Part shown: positions 4,777 through 6,076 of the stretch, in pieces | Layout of the letters: each line of letters opens with the position of its first letter | How positions within the stretch are numbered: position 1 is the first letter of the stretch | NCBI GenBank assembly: GCA_003454605.1 | Contig: DMKD01000342.1 | Span: forward strand, 1-6,076 | Length of the DNA: 6,076 nt | Source of the DNA: Spirochaeta sp. | GTDB lineage: Bacteria; Spirochaetota; Spirochaetia; UBA9216 | Direction: 5' to 3' | The notes under the pieces: model-generated | Told to the model about the DNA's origin: nothing | What the model saw: the letters and a program-made list of their open reading frames with translations, nothing else | Database searches by the model: none | Translations under genes and position numbers: made by a program

Positions 4777-6076
4777 TTTTTAAAAAATCCGGAATGACGG
4801 CGGTTGAACAGAAATCAGCGATAATTATACTCGGAGCCTCGGGAGATCTTTCAAGACGCAAACTTATTCCTGCACTTTCAGTTCTTCGGGAACAGGGATT
4901 AATCAGCGGAGACTCCGTCATTATAGGCGAAGGACGTTCGTCCTTCACCCACGATGAATTCCGTGACAGGTTTCAAACCTGCTGTGAGTTTCGCGAACAG
5001 CTGTTCTATCACCAAGGCATAGACGGTCTTAAAGATTATGTCAGCAGCATGGGCGATTTCGATCAGATCATCGCATTCCTCTCGCTTCCGCCTGCAAGCT
5101 ATGCCTCAACGGTTGAAGAACTTTATAACGAGGGCTTTCGTGATGAGGTTCACATCGTAGTCGAAAAACCGTTCGGCCGGGATTATGAAAGCGCCCATAA
5201 ACTGAATGAGGCGATACATCAGTATTACAAAGAGGAGCAGATATTCCGAAGTGATCACTATCTTGCAAAAGAGGCGGTTCAGAATATTTTAATCTTCCGA
5301 TTTGCAAATTCAATCTTTGAGGCATCCTGGAACAGCAATTATATCGAATCGATACAGATAAATGCCTACGAGTCTATCGGTGTTGAAGAACGCGGCGGAT
5401 ACTTCGACCATTCCGGCTCAATCCGGGATATGGTACAGAATCATCTGCTTCAGATGCTCTGTCTCACCACGATGGATCCTCCGGTCACGCTCGACTCTGA
5501 TGATATCCGGAATCAGAAGATTAACATCCTTAAAGCAATTGAAATTGAAGAGGTCAGCCGGGGTCAGTACAAGGGCTATCTGGATGAAAAAGGTGTAGCC
5601 CCCGATTCAGACACCGAAACGTGGGCCGAGCTTAAACTTCACATAAACAACCATCGATGGGCCGGCACTCCAATATACATCCGTACAGGAAAAGCCCTCG
5701 GCCGCAAGGGTACAGAAATTGGTCTTCGCTTCAGGAAGCGCCCCCATGCGCTTTACAATCCACCCGAAGGGACTGCTCCGAATGAGATCATATTCAAGGT
5801 ACAGCCGTCCGAAGGAATCATTCTCCAGCTGACAGGGAAGAACCCCGGAATGGATCTGCAGCTAGCACGAACCGACATGGCTTTCTGCTACAACGACAGC
5901 TTCGATGAAGATATTCCCGAAGCCTACCAGAAGCTTCTGCTTGACGCGCTGCGCGGTGATCACACCCTCTTTGTGAGTGCTGTGGAAACCGAGCTTGCCT
6001 GGAAAAAGCTCAACGGAATTCCACAGCAGGGAAAACTTGTTAAATATGATCTAGGCAATCCGCCGGAGTCGGTATT
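4773..6076 (+). CDS. zwf: glucose-6-phosphate 1-dehydrogenase, lacking only the extreme C-terminus
   Basis: Oxidises glucose-6-phosphate to 6-phosphogluconolactone with reduction of NADP+ (in some bacteria NAD+), the entry step of the oxidative pentose phosphate branch. The window holds 434 complete codons and the frame is open to the edge. The Rossmann loop GASGDLSRRKLIPAL (21-35) matches GASGDLAKRKL. VEKPFGRD (130-137) carries Lys132. The substrate-binding block RSDHYLAKE (159-167) has Asp161, His162, Tyr163 and Lys166. RDMVQNHLLQ (218-227) has the catalytic His224, equivalent to His240 of the Leuconostoc enzyme. RTGKALGRK (304-312) has Lys307 and Lys312, matching Lys338 and Lys343. The usual RIDHYLGKE is altered at two positions (Ser160, Ala165). 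The span from His224 to Lys307 is about 15 residues shorter than in Leuconostoc. The tail YDLGNPPESV (425-434) stands where YxxGSWGP is common. About 20 residues probably remain outside. The start at 4773 overlaps the pgl stop by four bases, with AGGG at 4762-4765. Confidence 0.95.
   Translation, partial: MIFKKSGMTAVEQKSAIIILGASGDLSRRKLIPALSVLREQGLISGDSVIIGEGRSSFTHDEFRDRFQTCCEFREQLFYHQGIDGLKDYVSSMGDFDQIIAFLSLPPASYASTVEELYNEGFRDEVHIVVEKPFGRDYESAHKLNEAIHQYYKEEQIFRSDHYLAKEAVQNILIFRFANSIFEASWNSNYIESIQINAYESIGVEERGGYFDHSGSIRDMVQNHLLQMLCLTTMDPPVTLDSDDIRNQKINILKAIEIEEVSRGQYKGYLDEKGVAPDSDTETWAELKLHINNHRWAGTPIYIRTGKALGRKGTEIGLRFRKRPHALYNPPEGTAPNEIIFKVQPSEGIILQLTGKNPGMDLQLARTDMAFCYNDSFDEDIPEAYQKLLLDALRGDHTLFVSAVETELAWKKLNGIPQQGKLVKYDLGNPPESV

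Noticed and set aside
5068..5325. Minus-strand 85-codon frame, and a plus-strand 78-codon frame at 5362-5598, within zwf
   Set aside because: Both are out-of-frame shadows of zwf, whose conserved motifs run continuously through these positions.

Overview
The window reads as an ordinary bacterial chromosome segment with moderate GC, short intergenic gaps, clear Shine-Dalgarno sites and no mobile element, RNA gene or CRISPR array. Taxonomy cannot be fixed from the sequence alone. The set of genes (a flavodoxin-like protein, a small four-cysteine protein of a type I recall from anaerobes, and a gnd-pgl-zwf cluster) would suit an anaerobic or fermentative bacterium. A spirochaete is one possibility, held with low confidence.

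Left half, minus strand (about 1-2013): three genes read leftward. A flavodoxin-like FMN protein (2013-1480) is followed after 45 bp by an auxin-efflux-carrier family permease (1434-505), and after a further 103 bp by a ZIP-family metal transporter (401 to the window edge, N-terminal 133 residues only). The flavodoxin gene has a strong SD and a recognisable promoter. The permease has no proper SD, and a perfect TATAAT hexamer lies almost on its start codon.

Centre (2014-2133): a 120-bp divergent control region holds promoters for both directions. A small imperfect inverted repeat sits at the plus-strand -10/start region.

Right half, plus strand (2134-6076): an apparent operon of a small four-cysteine protein of unknown function (DUF6951-like), 6-phosphogluconate dehydrogenase (gnd), 6-phosphogluconolactonase (pgl) and glucose-6-phosphate dehydrogenase (zwf, cut by the right edge just before its C-terminus). 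Together the three enzymes form the whole oxidative pentose phosphate branch, glucose-6-phosphate to ribulose-5-phosphate with two reduced dinucleotides (normally NADPH). They are encoded in the reverse order of the reactions, with gaps of 49 and 11 bp and then a 4-bp ATGA overlap. All three keep their key catalytic residues but show departures from the usual motifs, most clearly in zwf and pgl.

I found no clear new system. The best candidate for something undescribed is the small cysteine protein leading the NADPH-generating operon.
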